From Pyropia yezoensis (lineage: Eukaryota > Rhodophyta > Bangiophyceae > Bangiales > Bangiaceae), in contig CM020619.1 of assembly GCA_009829735.1 (NCBI GenBank), forward strand, positions 19,473,816 through 19,537,815: a stretch of DNA of 64,000 nucleotides. Direction: 5' to 3'. How positions within the stretch are numbered: the stretch's first letter is position 1; every line of letters starts with the position of its first letter. The notes below the pieces were generated by a model. The model was not told where the DNA came from. It saw nothing but the letters and a program-made list of their open reading frames with translations, and ran no database searches. The position numbers and the translations under genes were made by a program. Below, piece by piece: positions 63,501-64,000 of the stretch.

Positions 63501-63506
63501 ACGTGA
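60504..63506 (+). CDS. Ty3/gypsy pol with chromodomain (intact)
   Basis: About 1000 residues in one frame (numbered from the first in-frame codon at 60498). RT spans ~85-260 with LDCNAGYWQIP, LPFGLCNAPATFQR and the active site YLDD (199-202). RNase H follows with DVDAS (349-353), Glu391, Asp418 in CDHRAL and Asp461 in LADGLS. Integrase has the zinc pair His571/His578 (HNAPTGGHLG) with Cys608/Cys611, and the catalytic triad Asp640 (MDILGPL), Asp700 (LLDNGPQF) and Glu736 (GQVERFN). The C-terminus has a chromodomain (YVFDKVIDHG, RVRWFGYKAKDDTWEYVEDLP), as in chromoviruses. No gag or protease precedes it in the window. No stops or frameshifts, so it is potentially active. The ATG at 60504 may not be the natural start, since pol is normally made as a fusion. 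Confidence 0.95.
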   Translation: MEGVPPGLRVQVERLLDQYHKLWDGQLGLMRATQHRIELKPGAPPIRQQPYRGGPRSRAFAQEQVARMEALDVIEASNAEWASPVVIVPKVDGTPRFCIDYRKLNESTVKDTYPLPRMDDCLDSLGEANVFSTLDCNAGYWQIPIAPEDRHKTTFTCHCGTYQCKRLPFGLCNAPATFQRAMDMILAGVRWQICLVYLDDIIVFSRSPEEHIGHLGQVFKLLADAGVSLKASKCHLFTQEVEYLGHVVRPGRLSVNEKNLRAIRKAQYPRTQTQMRSFFGMCNVYRRFTKGFAKVAKPLNELVSSTLPKNLPPSSRVEQESFETLRDLLLKPPILAIPRLGGHYILDVDASYDQLGCVLLQQQPDKEYLPVGYFSKGLNSAEKNYGVTELEGLAVVWAVTSLPHYLEGEKFLIRCDHRALQFIFKTDCTNTRLNRWRVRLAPFNFDIEYRPGRQHALADGLSRVPTEGLETKPVDEDIPIVGGVTRSGQALNPEAPGNKKYLPLSLDEVVKAQAEDPFCKSQRDILDTVVETRFFLGDDGLLMRRGVFQGTEQLVVPASLKDSIFEREHNAPTGGHLGSSKLYQTLRTRYYWPSMVVDIYSWVAACTSCAQNRLMERRPSTAMLLFPAKEPFAALAMDILGPLPVTEEGNQYLLVICDRFTKLTRAIPLAEITAMSVASAFLDHWVAASGIPDSTLLDNGPQFASVLLQGVLDMLGVKASYATPYHPQTNGQVERFNKTIVRQLRHYVSEHVKTWDQYISILTTAYNSQVHSSTGEVPLAFVTPRRVRSIAVRRSLPAREDGGSTPTPTESKAEFAARLENLIPKVRAEMDKAQKRYKRTFDKKVRNAKHVPEQGDWVLVHSHTPTGGKLVFQTKGPYQVLRTDGRRFTIESDDGVRTVNGQDVVKVAPPPAGDPAWARALESWRLPSLPAAKQGPQEYVFDKVIDHGWDEDTDRLMLRVRWFGYKAKDDTWEYVEDLPAEKVRAYCARNEIDPNSPPST

Positions 63507-63617
63507 GGGAAGGCCGAGCAACAGTGCCACGAGAGTGCTTCAAGTCGAAGTGGTACGCAGAGTGGCTTTTAACTACAGGCCTAACCCTCACACTCTCACA
63601 ACAAAGGCAGCTGCCAA

Positions 63618-64000
63618 CTAGGCACGCATGCTAGACTCTCCCACTCCACGGCCCTCGCCCTCACGTGGAGGCGAGCGGCGAGACCCACGCCGATAACGGT
63701 CTCCACTTGTTGGAGGGGGCGGCGGCTCCAAGTCGGAACCGTCGCGCCCCTCACGGTCGCGCAAGTGGCGCCGACCGTGGCCACTCTTCTGCCCGGTCTT
63801 GCGCGCAAGTTTGCGACGCAGACGCTGGACAGACTGCGTCTCCGACGGGGTAGAGGACTCCGAGACGGAGTAAGACAACTCGTCTTCCGACACGGAGGGA
63901 GGGCGCCGCGAGTGTCGGCGACGACGGCGAGGAGGCGAGTATGCCCGGCTCGCGCGACGTTTGCCACGCCCAAGTGGGGCTGGCTGGGGCATATTAGCCC
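63618..64000 (-). CDS. Antisense ORF of the second gypsy copy (partial, C-terminal end)
   Basis: The minus-strand frame from the window edge to the stop at 63618 repeats the C-terminal ~125 residues of the antisense ORF of the first copy, including the basic Ser/Arg tail and final GESSMRA. It converges on pol with a 111-bp gap, as in the first copy. The N-terminal part lies outside the window. Confidence 0.85.
   Translation of the reverse strand, partial: ANMPQPAPLGRGKRRASRAYSPPRRRRRHSRRPPSVSEDELSYSVSESSTPSETQSVQRLRRKLARKTGQKSGHGRRHLRDREGRDGSDLEPPPPPTSGDRYRRGSRRSPPREGEGRGVGESSMRA

Larger units (their letters stand above)
60440..64000 (+). mobile_element. Second Ty3/gypsy copy of the same family, truncated by the window edge
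   Basis: Clear similarity to the first copy begins near 60447 (AAGTCCGGAGAGGAGAAGCA) and runs to the end of the window in opposite orientation. It carries an intact pol (60504-63506) and the convergent antisense ORF (63618 onward). No LTR is seen upstream of 60440, so the 5' end is either truncated or strongly diverged there; the right end lies outside the window. Confidence 0.88.

Overview
The window looks like nuclear DNA of a GC-rich red alga, most probably a bangiophyte close to Porphyra/Pyropia (nori). This rests on several points: very high G+C with long G/C homopolymers; compact genes with zero to three short GT-AG introns; eukaryotic families (MAP kinase, AMPK-gamma, RBR ubiquitin ligase, GATA finger); a plastid-type signal peptidase; and, most tellingly, fungal-type cellulose-binding modules (CBM1) on secreted proteins, a feature known from Porphyra. 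The species is inferred. No prokaryotic operon, CRISPR array or rRNA was seen. I did not recognise a tRNA, but I could not run a tRNA scan.

Layout. 1-7.2 kb is G/C-simple sequence holding one ankyrin-repeat gene. 7.2-10.0 kb has two convergent genes: a dihydropteridine-reductase-like SDR (+) and a plastid type I signal peptidase (-). 12.4-22.1 kb is a secreted/cell-wall neighbourhood: a three-exon protein with the hallmarks of a copper lytic polysaccharide monooxygenase (LPMO), a CBM1 exon with a 1.8-kb inverted repeat just upstream, and a kelch-type secreted protein with a Ser-Pro linker and two CBM1 modules. 23.0-31.0 kb carries a lipase-like alpha/beta hydrolase and a 1389-residue single-exon protein, both on the minus strand. 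33.3-39.7 kb is the densest part: a MAPK-like kinase (four exons, TQY activation motif), a YbaK-domain protein, and an AMPK/SNF1 gamma subunit with CBS domains. 43.8-47.8 kb has a membrane-anchored RBR-type E3 ligase and an unrecognised protein.

49.7-64.0 kb is a nested retrotransposon zone. A decayed Ty1/copia pol remnant is followed by a complete-looking Ty3/gypsy element (51735-56751, 469-bp LTRs, 5-bp target duplication). This element sits exactly inside the coding sequence of a GATA zinc finger. Its pol is internally deleted, but a second copy at the right edge keeps an intact pol with RT, RNase H, integrase and chromodomain. Both copies carry a long ORF on the strand opposite to pol, convergent with it.

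Together the genes suggest an ordinary euchromatic region mixing signalling (MAPK, AMPK-gamma, RBR), plastid import/processing and extracellular-matrix functions, interrupted by recent transposition. Three gene models (kelch, hydrolase, AMPK-gamma) change frame at poly-G/C runs, so homopolymer miscounts in the assembly are likely. Six of the eight introns resolved here begin with GTACGT, which helped to define exon joints.
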